NCBI GenBank assembly: GCA_947377285.1
Contig: CANCFT010000015.1
Location: 18,518 to 82,517, forward strand
Source of the DNA: Bacteriovoracaceae bacterium
GTDB lineage: Bacteria; Bdellovibrionota; Bacteriovoracia; Bacteriovoracales; Bacteriovoracaceae
Direction: 5' to 3'
Length of the DNA: 64,000 nt
Shown here: one piece after another, positions 53,885-61,612 of the stretch
Position numbering within the stretch: position 1 is the stretch's first letter
Layout of the letters: every line of letters starts with the position of its first letter
Notes under the pieces: generated by a model
Database searches by the model: none
The model's input: the letters and a program-made list of their open reading frames with translations, nothing else
Told to the model about the DNA's origin: nothing
Program-made: the position numbers and the translations under genes

Positions 53885-55750
53885 CTAACTAAGCGGAAGC
53901 TCAATAGTAAAGATTGATCCTGAGTTCATTTTACTTACTAAACTTATAGTCCCACTATGAAGTTTTATAATTTCTCGTGAAATATAAAGACCTAATCCAA
54001 GGCCACCTGATCGAGAAGTTAGATCTGTTGTTCCACGGGTAAATGGAGTAAAAAGGACTGATTGTTGGCTTTCTGAAATTCCAGGTCCGTGATCAGTAAT
54101 AGAGATAAGGCACTTACTTTCTTTTTTTTCAACTATAATTTCAATAGGTGAATCTTTCGGTGTATATTTGCGAGCATTTTCTAAAATATTAGTTATAACT
54201 TGTGTTATTCTGAGAACATCTATTCGCAATTCAATCTTTTCAGAAAATTTAGTATATTTAATTGAGCGTCCAGATTCACGCAGTTCTAGATCTGCAATAC
54301 AATCCGTAATTATTAAATTCAAATCATATAATTCTAAATTTAAGGTGATGGTCCCTCTTTCCAATCGAGAAACATCAAGTAAATCAACAACTAAATTAGC
54401 AATACGATTGGCCTGTCCGCGAAGCCTTATTAAAACAGAAGCATCAACTGGTTTTCCATTTTCGAGTTGTTTTTGAGTTAATTGTAACAATAACGAAAAA
54501 GCAGTAACCGGCGTTCTTAATTCATGGGCTGCTATATCTAAAAAACGTGCTTTTAAAGCCGTGGCTTTTTCGGCTTCTTCACGAGCAATTAATAAACTTT
54601 CTATATTTTTTTTTGACTCTATCATTTTTTCATTTAAACTTTCAGTCATTTGATTGAAGCTTTTCCCTAATGAACCTAATTCGTTATTGAGATTCAAATC
54701 AACTCTTAAATTCAATTCACCATCAGCTATCCGCTGAGCAGTAGCTGAAAGTACATTTATTGGCTCAATAATTCGTCGAGAAAAATATATTGAAATAAAG
54801 ACAGCTCCACCAATCGCAATAACGACAATAAAAATTGAAATTATTATTGATTTTTTAATCCCCTGATAAACTTCAGCACTATCTTGTTTAGAGATCAAGA
54901 CAGTTTTTAATTCTGGTACCCATTTAGATACACCAACAACTTCTTGGTTTCTATAATCTTTAAAAACATCATTGAATCCAACTTGATTTAAAATAGTATT
55001 ATCAATTATTATATTGCGAATATAAGTCATTCCTGATGGAAAATTTTCAAATCTGGATCCGCTAAGTAATACATGATTCTCTCCAATTAAAATCGTCTCG
55101 CCACTTTTTCCCATACCAGTATGAGAAAACATAATATTGTCTAAATATTTAAGACTGGCCCTCGCACAAAAGAGTCCCAATATTTCACCTCCAAATTTAT
55201 TTCTTATTGGTAAAATAGTAATAACTGTATTTAACCCCTCGGCCCTTGATGACAAAGAAAAACTTTGTACAAAACTTCCAGCTTTTAAAATACCTTTTGA
55301 AAAATAAATTTGTTTCCCTCGAAACGCTCCAATATTACTTATATTACTTGAGCCTAAAATTATTCCATCCTTAGATAAGACAAAAAGCTCATCAAATTTA
55401 TTCAAGGGGATTAACATTTCTTGCATTGTTTTTTGAAATATTTTTTTTTCTTTTAAATTATTATTTTGTTTATCAGAAGAATTAAGCAGCATTAACAATT
55501 GACTATTCACGTTTGGATTAATTTCAACAATTGCAGCAAGATCGTCCTTCATACTTTTCACCCATTCTTGTACACGATTTTCTTTAATGGTCGCAACAGA
55601 ATCAAGTTGTGCAAAAACTTGCCTAACACTTTCCTCAGTTTGATGTTGAATAATAAAATAACTTGAAAAAATAAGTGGTAAAATTGAAACAAATAAAAAA
55701 ATTGAAAAATATTGTAGTAGTAATGATTCACGAAATAATTTATTTTTCAT
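53885..55750 (-). CDS. Membrane sensor histidine kinase (Cache-HAMP-HisKA-HATPase)
   Basis: A 621-residue kinase. Helix 1 near 15-33, periplasmic Cache-like sensor to about 290 (ETILIGENHVLLSGSRFEN, VVGVSKWVPELKTVLI), helix 2 near 300-320, HAMP to 375, then the phosphoacceptor FLDIAAHELRTPVTAF near His 408. The N box is VITNILENARKYTP, followed by DHGPGISESQ and SGGLGLGLYIS. The start overlaps the end of a periplasmic binding protein gene by 11 bases. No response regulator is adjacent. The binding protein may deliver the signal to the Cache sensor, as in LuxP/LuxQ or TorT/TorS pairs. Confidence 0.93.
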   Translation of the reverse strand: MKNKLFRESLLLQYFSIFLFVSILPLIFSSYFIIQHQTEESVRQVFAQLDSVATIKENRVQEWVKSMKDDLAAIVEINPNVNSQLLMLLNSSDKQNNNLKEKKIFQKTMQEMLIPLNKFDELFVLSKDGIILGSSNISNIGAFRGKQIYFSKGILKAGSFVQSFSLSSRAEGLNTVITILPIRNKFGGEILGLFCARASLKYLDNIMFSHTGMGKSGETILIGENHVLLSGSRFENFPSGMTYIRNIIIDNTILNQVGFNDVFKDYRNQEVVGVSKWVPELKTVLISKQDSAEVYQGIKKSIIISIFIVVIAIGGAVFISIYFSRRIIEPINVLSATAQRIADGELNLRVDLNLNNELGSLGKSFNQMTESLNEKMIESKKNIESLLIAREEAEKATALKARFLDIAAHELRTPVTAFSLLLQLTQKQLENGKPVDASVLIRLRGQANRIANLVVDLLDVSRLERGTITLNLELYDLNLIITDCIADLELRESGRSIKYTKFSEKIELRIDVLRITQVITNILENARKYTPKDSPIEIIVEKKESKCLISITDHGPGISESQQSVLFTPFTRGTTDLTSRSGGLGLGLYISREIIKLHSGTISLVSKMNSGSIFTIELPLS

Positions 55751-56816
55751 TTTTTAACTCATTTAACAGAGTCTCTCTACTCACTAATACTTGAATTGTA
55801 TAAACTACTTTTGGAATTTTTTGACCATTTAGTAACCGAAGAGAAACCTCTACAGCGTATTGCCCAGTAACAAAGGGGAAAGAATCAATTGTGGCCGTTA
55901 ATTCCTCATTTAAAATAGATTCTTTAGCCAAATTTATCCCATCTGTTCCAATAATAATGGTGTTTTTAACTTGATTTATTTTAACAGATTCAACAACACC
56001 CAATGCCATAGTATCATTATTGCAATAAAATCCAGAAAGCCCTTTGTGCATCTTTAAAATTTTATTACTTATTTCAATTGTTTTTTGAAGATCCCACTCA
56101 CCAGTTTCATCTTCAACAATTTTAATTTTTGATCCTTTTAATGTATCGATAAAACCTTGAGATCTATGTTCAACGGCATAGCTTCCTTTTATCCCTCGAA
56201 TTAAAGCTACTTCACCACCATTTTTTAAATTTTGGATAAAGAATTTTGCAGCACTTACTCCATTTTGATATTGATTAGGTCCAACAAAATGTTTAGTCCC
56301 AGATGGGATAGCATCGTCAACCACAACAATTAAAATTCCTTTCTTTTCGGCATCTAGAATTGCTTGATCTAAATTTTTATTAGTTTGTGGCGATATGAGA
56401 ATGGCATCATAACCTCGATCAACCATTGCTTGCATCGACTTTAATTGAGCCTTTGGGTCTGCTTCATTGGGGGCCGATTGAATATCAATTGTTGCATTCA
56501 GATCACTTGCTTTTGTAGACATTCCATCAGCTAATAATTGCCAATACTGATTCCCCATAAACTTCATGATTGCCCCAAGTCGATAAGTTTTTGATGATTT
56601 TTTAAAATTTCCAAATTGACTTGAGAGTTTATTAGTGGTGATTGAATCTTTCTCGTTATCTGGATCAAAGGGAAATACCTTTGAGTCTTTAACATTTTTT
56701 CTAATAATTACTGGATTTCTCTTCTGAGAACATGAATAAAAGAAAAACAGTGCTATGCAAAGAAAATTAAGCAAAAAGTAATTAAATTGTCTTTCATAAA
56801 TTGATCTATTGGCCAT
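55740..56816 (-). CDS. Sugar-type periplasmic binding protein, probable lipoprotein
   Basis: A 358-residue protein of the Peripla_BP_4 (ribose-binding) family. ATG 56816 has AGAGG upstream, and the leader ends with FFYSC. LGAIMKFMGNQYWQLLADGM, AMVDRGYDAILISPQ, GILIVVVDDAIPSG, HRSQGFIDTL, GFYCNNDTMALGVVE and GTDGINLAKESI are the typical segments. There is no ABC permease or ATPase nearby; it overlaps the start of a histidine kinase gene, so it is presumably a ligand sensor and not a transporter part. Confidence 0.88.
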   Translation of the reverse strand: MANRSIYERQFNYFLLNFLCIALFFFYSCSQKRNPVIIRKNVKDSKVFPFDPDNEKDSITTNKLSSQFGNFKKSSKTYRLGAIMKFMGNQYWQLLADGMSTKASDLNATIDIQSAPNEADPKAQLKSMQAMVDRGYDAILISPQTNKNLDQAILDAEKKGILIVVVDDAIPSGTKHFVGPNQYQNGVSAAKFFIQNLKNGGEVALIRGIKGSYAVEHRSQGFIDTLKGSKIKIVEDETGEWDLQKTIEISNKILKMHKGLSGFYCNNDTMALGVVESVKINQVKNTIIIGTDGINLAKESILNEELTATIDSFPFVTGQYAVEVSLRLLNGQKIPKVVYTIQVLVSRETLLNELKNEK

Positions 56817-57034
56817 ACGGCTTACCTCTGAAAGCAATTATCAATTTGCAATCGCAATACCAGAGTTTAAAATTATGTGTTTGGATTAATAATTACTGAC
56901 TTAATTTGTCACAATCTGTTATGATTCGTTTAAAACATACCAAATGATACTATTTTACAATTTTATCATTACGCTAATTAAGCTCATAATTAACATATTA
57001 AATTTAACCAATTATATAAAAAGCAAAGGCCTTT

Positions 57035-57433
57035 ATGATGTACTTAAATTGGGGTATTTCATTATTCTCAATGATCACGAGTTTAATTTTTAGTGAGATT
57101 TTAAATCTCCCACCTTGTTCACTTTGTTGGTATCAAAGAATTTTTATGTATTCAATGGTATTTATTATACCTACTGGAATTATTCTCAAAGACTCAAAGT
57201 TAAATTATTACTCGGCAGTATTGAGTTTCATTGGTGGATTAATTGCCATCTATCATAATCTTATTTATTTCGAAATCTTAAAAACAGGATTAAAAGTTTG
57301 CACCTCTGATTTATCATGTAAATCAAAACAACTTTCATTGTTTGGTTTTTTAAGTATTCCCACAATGTCACTTATCGCTTTTGTAATAATCCTAACTATA
57401 AGTTTAAGAGGTCTAAAAAATGAAATTAAATAA
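57035..57433 (+). CDS. DsbB/BdbC-type disulfide oxidoreductase
   Basis: Four-helix inner-membrane protein of 132 residues that passes electrons from DsbA-like proteins to quinone. LPPCSLCWYQRIFMY near residue 30 is the first redox pair; the second cysteine pair is VCTSDLSC near 88-94. It is shorter than E. coli DsbB, like BdbC. It overlaps the next gene, a DsbA-like protein, by 14 bases. Many Cys-containing exported proteins in the window could be their substrates. Menaquinone from the men operon would be the electron acceptor, which is an inference. Confidence 0.93.
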   Translation: MMYLNWGISLFSMITSLIFSEILNLPPCSLCWYQRIFMYSMVFIIPTGIILKDSKLNYYSAVLSFIGGLIAIYHNLIYFEILKTGLKVCTSDLSCKSKQLSLFGFLSIPTMSLIAFVIILTISLRGLKNEIK

Positions 57434-58088
57434 AGAATTAAAAATACTTTCCATCGTAGCAATAGTGGTTCTATTAGCTTCCTTTGGGATTTATCAATTA
57501 GTTAATACAGAAAAAAAATCAACTTCAGATGTAGCTTTTAACTTGAGTGTAGGAATTTCTAATTTTTCGGAAGGTTCACAAGATGCCAAAGTAACTGTCG
57601 TCGAATTTTTTGATCCTGAATGCGAAACATGTGCAGAAGTGAGCCCCTATATAAAAAATGAAATGAAATTTTATCATGGAAAAGTTCGATGGGTCTTTCG
57701 TTATATGGCCTACCATCCAAGTTCTTCTTTCGCTATTCATATTTTAGAAGCGGCCAGAAATCAAAATCTGTATTTTGAAGCTATGGCCTTACTTTTTGAA
57801 AAGCAACATATTTGGGGGGCAAAACATGGAGGTAGTGAGCCTTCATTGCCAAAAGAAAAAGAATTACTAGAAATTATTGCAAGCTTGCCTGGTATCAACT
57901 TAAAAAAACTTAAAGAAGATATGAAAAACTCAGACATAGATAAGTTAATCGAAAAAGATAAATTTGACGGCACAAGTGCTGGTGTAACGGGGACACCTAC
58001 CTTATTCGTTAATAATAAAATCGTCATGCCTCTTAGCCTTGATAAAATGATAGAAGGAATTGAGGCTGGAATAAAAATAGTTTATTAA
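57420..58088 (+). CDS. DsbA/BdbD-like thiol-disulfide oxidoreductase
   Basis: A 222-residue protein with one N-terminal helix (LSIVAIVVLLASFGIYQLV) as anchor or signal. The thioredoxin fold has the active site FFDPECETCAEVSP (CETC) and the cis-Pro region GVTGTPTLFVNN. It forms disulfides in exported proteins and is re-oxidised by the upstream DsbB/BdbC partner. The gene overlap indicates co-translation. Its stop codon shares TTAA with the remnant on the opposite strand. Confidence 0.93.
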   Translation: MKLNKELKILSIVAIVVLLASFGIYQLVNTEKKSTSDVAFNLSVGISNFSEGSQDAKVTVVEFFDPECETCAEVSPYIKNEMKFYHGKVRWVFRYMAYHPSSSFAIHILEAARNQNLYFEAMALLFEKQHIWGAKHGGSEPSLPKEKELLEIIASLPGINLKKLKEDMKNSDIDKLIEKDKFDGTSAGVTGTPTLFVNNKIVMPLSLDKMIEGIEAGIKIVY

Positions 58089-58629
58089 GATTTAAAATGC
58101 TCTTGAATAAAAGCTAAAGTTAGTGACCAAGACAACTTTGCGGCAACGGAGTTATAACTTGGACGTTCATCACAAAAAAAGCCATGGTCTGCATCAGAAA
58201 ATTGTACACAGGTATATTTTTTGTGATGAAAAGTTAAACTTTGATTTATTTCTTGAACTTGCTCATTGGGAATATGCTGATCTAACATTCCCCAAAAAAA
58301 AAGGACAGGAGCAGTTTGTTTCTCAGATAAATTTATATGTGCTGGTGCAAAACGACCTCCATAATAGGAAATGGCACACGCGAGAGGAACCCTTATATTT
58401 GCATTTGCAATAAATGAAACTCTCCCCCCAAGACAATGCCCAACAGTCGCAATTTCACTTACTCCTTGATCTTTTAACCAAAAATAGGCCGCTTCAATAT
58501 CTGATTGTAAATTATTAACTGTGACCGAACCAAAGTGTTCACCTAAAAGATTAAATTCTCCGTAGCCTGCCGTGAATTCTTTGGTTCACAGATGTATACT
58601 TCCATTTTCGTATTATCTACAACATCCAA
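58085..58629 (-). pseudogene. Dienelactone hydrolase, internally deleted and frameshifted
   Basis: Two matching frames are found on the minus strand. The downstream frame (about 58085-58585, no start codon) encodes the C-terminal two-thirds, GYGEFNLLGEHFG, then the nucleophile motif GHCLGG, FWGMLDQHIPNEQ (Asp) and SDADHGFFCDERPSYNS (His), so the triad is present. The upstream frame (from TTG 58629) encodes only TLDVVDNTKMEVYICEPKN, which is the family's N-terminal strand. The expected segment between them (the strand with the conserved Glu and the first helix) is lost and the joint is out of frame. It cannot make an intact enzyme. Confidence 0.82.
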
Positions 58630-58633
58630 TGTA

Positions 58634-58738
58634 TTAATACTGATGATGACTTAAAAGTTCATCCCAAGTACGATTTTCAGCCAATGAACTTGTACTTAAA
58701 AAAATTAAATTCAAAATGATTAATGTCCATTTTTTCAA
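58634..58738 (-). CDS. Signal-peptide-like short ORF before the hydrolase remnant
   Basis: A TTG start at 58738 with AGGAG six bases upstream opens 34 codons: a convincing signal peptide (KKWTLIILNLIFLSTSSLA) and a short mature part ENRTWDELLSHHQY. It stops five bases before the first remaining codons of the dienelactone hydrolase remnant. It may be the broken 5' end of the same exported protein or of another gene. Translation signals look real, so a peptide could still be made. Confidence 0.4.
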   Translation of the reverse strand: MKKWTLIILNLIFLSTSSLAENRTWDELLSHHQY

Positions 58739-58882
58739 AAAAAGCTCCTAAATCAAAGTTTTTAAAAAATCATATTATTCTATTTAGAAAAAATGTTAAT
58801 TCGAAATTTCATATAGATTATATACCTATCGAAGCTATAACTTACTATTGGTATCTAAGTTGCAAATTTATACAAAATGCAA

Positions 58883-58911
58883 ATTCAAAATATTGAACAA
58901 TCATTTTGAAT
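58883..58911 (+). promoter_or_regulatory. Inverted repeat upstream of the beta-propeller gene
   Basis: ATTCAAAAT (58883-58891) and ATTTTGAAT (58903-58911) are perfect 9-bp arms around an 11-base loop that itself contains ATTG-AA-CAAT. It ends 27 bases before the ATG, next to the AAGGAGGA ribosome binding site, so it could be an operator or a 5'-UTR hairpin. Confidence 0.45.
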
Positions 58912-58937
58912 ATTAATTAGTCATAAGGAGGAAAGAT

Positions 58938-59891
58938 ATGAGATTTAAATTAAGTTTTCTCATTGGTATCTCGCTCATCTTATCAACAACGATTGGAGTA
59001 GCGAATGCAGATGTAACCAAAGATTCATTTGTCATTAGTAAACAATACTTAGAACAATCTAATTTTGAAAATCCGAATCCTGTTTGGACAAATTGGTTAA
59101 CCATTGGTGGAATTGGTACATCTGACCCTGCATCATGTTCACGTTCTGGAGTAAAAACAGCAGTTTTTGTCAAAGGAGTTGACAACGCTCTTTGGTTTAG
59201 AAATTGGAATGGTGTTGCGTGGTCACCATGGACTTCATTAGGCGGCATTCTCACTTCTTCACCTGCCGTAGCATGCCGAGGCTCAAATAAAATGGATGTA
59301 TTTGTTCGTGGGACAGACAATGCTCTTTGGCAGAGAACTTATCAAGCAGGTACCTGGTCATTATGGAAATCTCTGGGTGGAATTTTAACATCCGGCCCAG
59401 CAGCAGCTTCATGGTCAGGTAATCGACTTGATGTATTTGTTCGAGGAGCAGACAATGCTCTTTGGCATAAATGGTATAAACCGAGTGGATGGTCAACATG
59501 GGAATCGCTCGGAGGTTTGCTCATTGATGATCCGGCCGCAGTTTCATGGAGTACTGGAAGGCTAGATGTATTCGTTCGTGGAACCGACAGTGCTCTTTGG
59601 CATAAATGGTTTTCTGGTGGTTCATGGTCAGGATGGGAATCTCTCGGAGGAGTCTTAACATCTTCACCAGATGTTGCCTCTTGGGGAACAGGTAGGCTTG
59701 ATGTCTTTGTACGTGGAACTGACAATGCCCTTTGGCATAAATGGTTTAGCTCTGGGGGTTGGTCTGGTTGGGAGTCTCGTGGTGGAATATTAACCTCAGG
59801 CCCAAGTGCTAATGCTCTCTTTGGTCAAAGCTTAATTGTTTATGTGAAAGGCTTAGATAATGCAATTTGGTTTAGTGTATATAAAAACTAA
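58938..59891 (+). CDS. Secreted PLL-type beta-propeller lectin-like protein
   Basis: A 317-residue protein with signal peptide (FKLSFLIGISLILSTTIGVANA) and six tandem repeats of about 45 residues. Each has W-x-S-L-G-G-x-L-T-S-x-P at its start and R-L-D-V-F-V-R-G-x-D-N-A-L-W-H-K at its centre. This is the pattern of PLL-like propeller lectins of Photorhabdus and related bacteria that bind fucose or other sugars. Repeats 3-5 are the most similar to each other, indicating recent duplication. AAGGAGG before the ATG implies strong translation. Sugar binding and role in prey or surface recognition are inferred. Confidence 0.85.
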   Translation: MRFKLSFLIGISLILSTTIGVANADVTKDSFVISKQYLEQSNFENPNPVWTNWLTIGGIGTSDPASCSRSGVKTAVFVKGVDNALWFRNWNGVAWSPWTSLGGILTSSPAVACRGSNKMDVFVRGTDNALWQRTYQAGTWSLWKSLGGILTSGPAAASWSGNRLDVFVRGADNALWHKWYKPSGWSTWESLGGLLIDDPAAVSWSTGRLDVFVRGTDSALWHKWFSGGSWSGWESLGGVLTSSPDVASWGTGRLDVFVRGTDNALWHKWFSSGGWSGWESRGGILTSGPSANALFGQSLIVYVKGLDNAIWFSVYKN

Positions 59892-59910
59892 TTTAAAAAA
59901 ATAATAATAG

Positions 59911-59940
59911 TGCTAGGGCAATAAAATCCCTAGCATTTAT
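59911..59940 (+). terminator. Terminator after the beta-propeller gene
   Basis: Inverted repeat TGCTAGGG / CCCTAGCA (8 bp, 9-base loop) followed by TTTATCTTT, 19 bases after the stop codon. An A-rich stretch lies before the stem. Confidence 0.82.
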
Positions 59941-60035
59941 CTTTGAATTAATCAAAAAACCATAATCAAAATCTAGCTAAACATTTGCTAAAACTAATTG
60001 ATCATAAATTCATAAAATCTTTATGGAATTAATTA

Positions 60036-60368
60036 ATGAATATTCGATTAAAAATCGCACTGATCCTACCATCTATTTGCATATTATTTTTAATATCTAT
60101 TTATTATTTATCTAACTCTGTTTTATTAAATGGCTTTGTCAAAATTGAAGATGATCAAATTATTATTTCTATTTCAGATAGTGGACCAACCATTTCAGAA
60201 AATATCGTTCTTAAAATCATGGATCCTTTTTTCACGACTAAAGCATCGGGTAAAGGAACAGAATTGGGAATTAGTATTTCAAGGACAATACTTGAATCTC
60301 ATGGTGGAAGTTTAACATTAGAAACAACTCCATTTACAAAGTTTAATTTAGAATTTCCAAAAAAGTAA
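60036..60368 (+). pseudogene. Histidine kinase reduced to membrane anchor plus ATPase end
   Basis: A 110-residue open frame. Residues 1-34 are a signal/anchor helix (IALILPSICILFLISIYYL) as at the start of a sensor kinase, joined in frame to the end of a HATPase domain: ISISDSGPTIS (G1 box), MDPFFTTKASGKGTELGIS (F and G2 boxes, with Glu for Gly) and ESHGGSLTLE. Sensor, HAMP, phosphoacceptor His and N box are absent, so autophosphorylation is not possible. The join is in frame, so the product may still be made. A large internal deletion is the simplest reading. Confidence 0.72.
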
Positions 60369-60374
60369 AACTAT

Positions 60375-60830
60375 CTACAATCTTTTAACTTTAGATAATT
60401 CATCTAAGTACTGAGCTGGAACATCTAATCTAAGCTTTAATCCATTTAAAATTAAATTTAAATAATCTTCACTTGGATAGAACTCACCGACTTGATGATT
60501 GGCCAAATAGGTAATGGCTTCAAAACTATTACTTAAGTCTAATGAGCGCACTTTAATACTTGTTTTAATATAAGAATGTGGAATATTCTCATGAATATCT
60601 AATCGCTCAAAATCTGAATTTGAGAGTTTATATAAAACTCCCCAAACATTAGAGTTTAATTTTTCGACGACACTTGCAACACCACATTGTCGTTCCCCTC
60701 TTGAGAATCGAGGAAAGCATAATTCATAATCTGGTAAGATGACAGTTGATACAACTTCATGATCAGGGCAACGAAAACTCATTTGAGTTTGGCAAACATT
60801 AGAACCATAAGCAAAATAGTAATTTTTCAT
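60375..60830 (-). CDS. Gamma-glutamylcyclotransferase-like protein
   Basis: A 151-residue protein of the GGCT/AIG2 fold. The substrate loop is YYFAYGSNVCQTQM, and the acid is expected in LDIHENIPHSYIK near residue 80 (Glu). VWGVLYKLS and AITYLANHQ are other conserved parts. Enzymes of this family release 5-oxoproline from gamma-glutamyl peptides such as glutathione. The exact substrate is not known. Gene is complete and not in an operon. Confidence 0.85.
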   Translation of the reverse strand: MKNYYFAYGSNVCQTQMSFRCPDHEVVSTVILPDYELCFPRFSRGERQCGVASVVEKLNSNVWGVLYKLSNSDFERLDIHENIPHSYIKTSIKVRSLDLSNSFEAITYLANHQVGEFYPSEDYLNLILNGLKLRLDVPAQYLDELSKVKRL

Positions 60831-60975
60831 TAGAAATACATATCCTAATTTTAGAAAGTTAACCAGAATATAAAATTAAATTTTGTATTCTTGATAAAAT
60901 GTAGTTAAGCAGTTTTGATGTTTAGACTTTACAGTGTATTTTTTCAATTATTATTAACTATTAATTGAAAATGAT

Positions 60976-61430
60976 TTAACTGATCAAAGATCCAAGGATA
61001 GATTCTTCAAAACTAATTGCTAGTTTGTAATGGGTATCAAGATGTTCTCTCATGCGACTTTGTGATCTCCCTGATCTTCCTGTTTTACCTTGACCAAATA
61101 AATCTTCAAAAAAACTTTCTCCGCCAAATTGATTGGCAAAATTTTCAGAATAGCGATTACTTCTTGGACCTGAAGAATTTCGTCGTTGAGACCTATTTTG
61201 CTGTTGCTGATATTTTTGTTCGTCAAACTCTCCACTATCATATTTTGTGCGAGCTTCATCTGAGACAATTAAGTCATTTGCATGAGAAATATCTTTAAAC
61301 TTCTCTTCAGCTTTTTTATTGCCAGGATTTAAATCTGGATGGTTTTTTTTGCTAATATACGATAAGCTATTTTAATCTCATCTTGTGACGCTGATTTCGA
61401 TACACCTAGAATTTCATACGGATTTATCAT
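60976..61430 (-). pseudogene. DnaJ/CbpA-like protein, frameshifted in A8 and C-terminally cut
   Basis: The ATG at 61430 opens MINPYEILGVSKSASQDEIKIAYRI-type J-domain sequence, which stops soon after AKK. Adding one A to the run of eight A at 61343-61350 (minus strand) restores NHPDLNPGNKKAEEKFKDI with the HPD motif, and the frame then stays open to 60976. A Gln/Arg/Ser- and Gly/Phe-rich linker follows (FGGESFFEDLFG). Only the first residues of the DnaJ C-terminal domain remain (YKLAISFEESILGS) before a stop. It is therefore damaged twice. A sequencing error or slippage at A8 could explain the first defect but not the truncation. Confidence 0.83.
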
Positions 61431-61612
61431 AAAATATTTTTCCAACTAAATTTCAAAAGAAAAAAATTGCAGAATGGACAATACCCAATGAACAACTACC
61501 TTAAAAAAAATGGTCAATACCTAAATTGAATATAAACTATATTTTAATTCGAAATGAGCTAATTCAACTCAATTAAATTGTTAAATTGCATAAGTTTGTA
61601 AAGTATTTGAAC

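Noticed and set aside
58913..59725. Long open frames on the minus strand opposite the beta-propeller gene (58913-59320, 59251-59499, 59342-59725)
   Set aside because: They mirror the 45-codon repeats of the plus-strand gene, have no ribosome binding site and give repeated low-quality sequences.
61017..61298. Open frames on both strands in the DnaJ remnant (61017-61298 plus, 61050-61268 minus)
   Set aside because: Neither encodes the J-domain sequence; the frame with HPD and G/F-rich sequence is the correct one.
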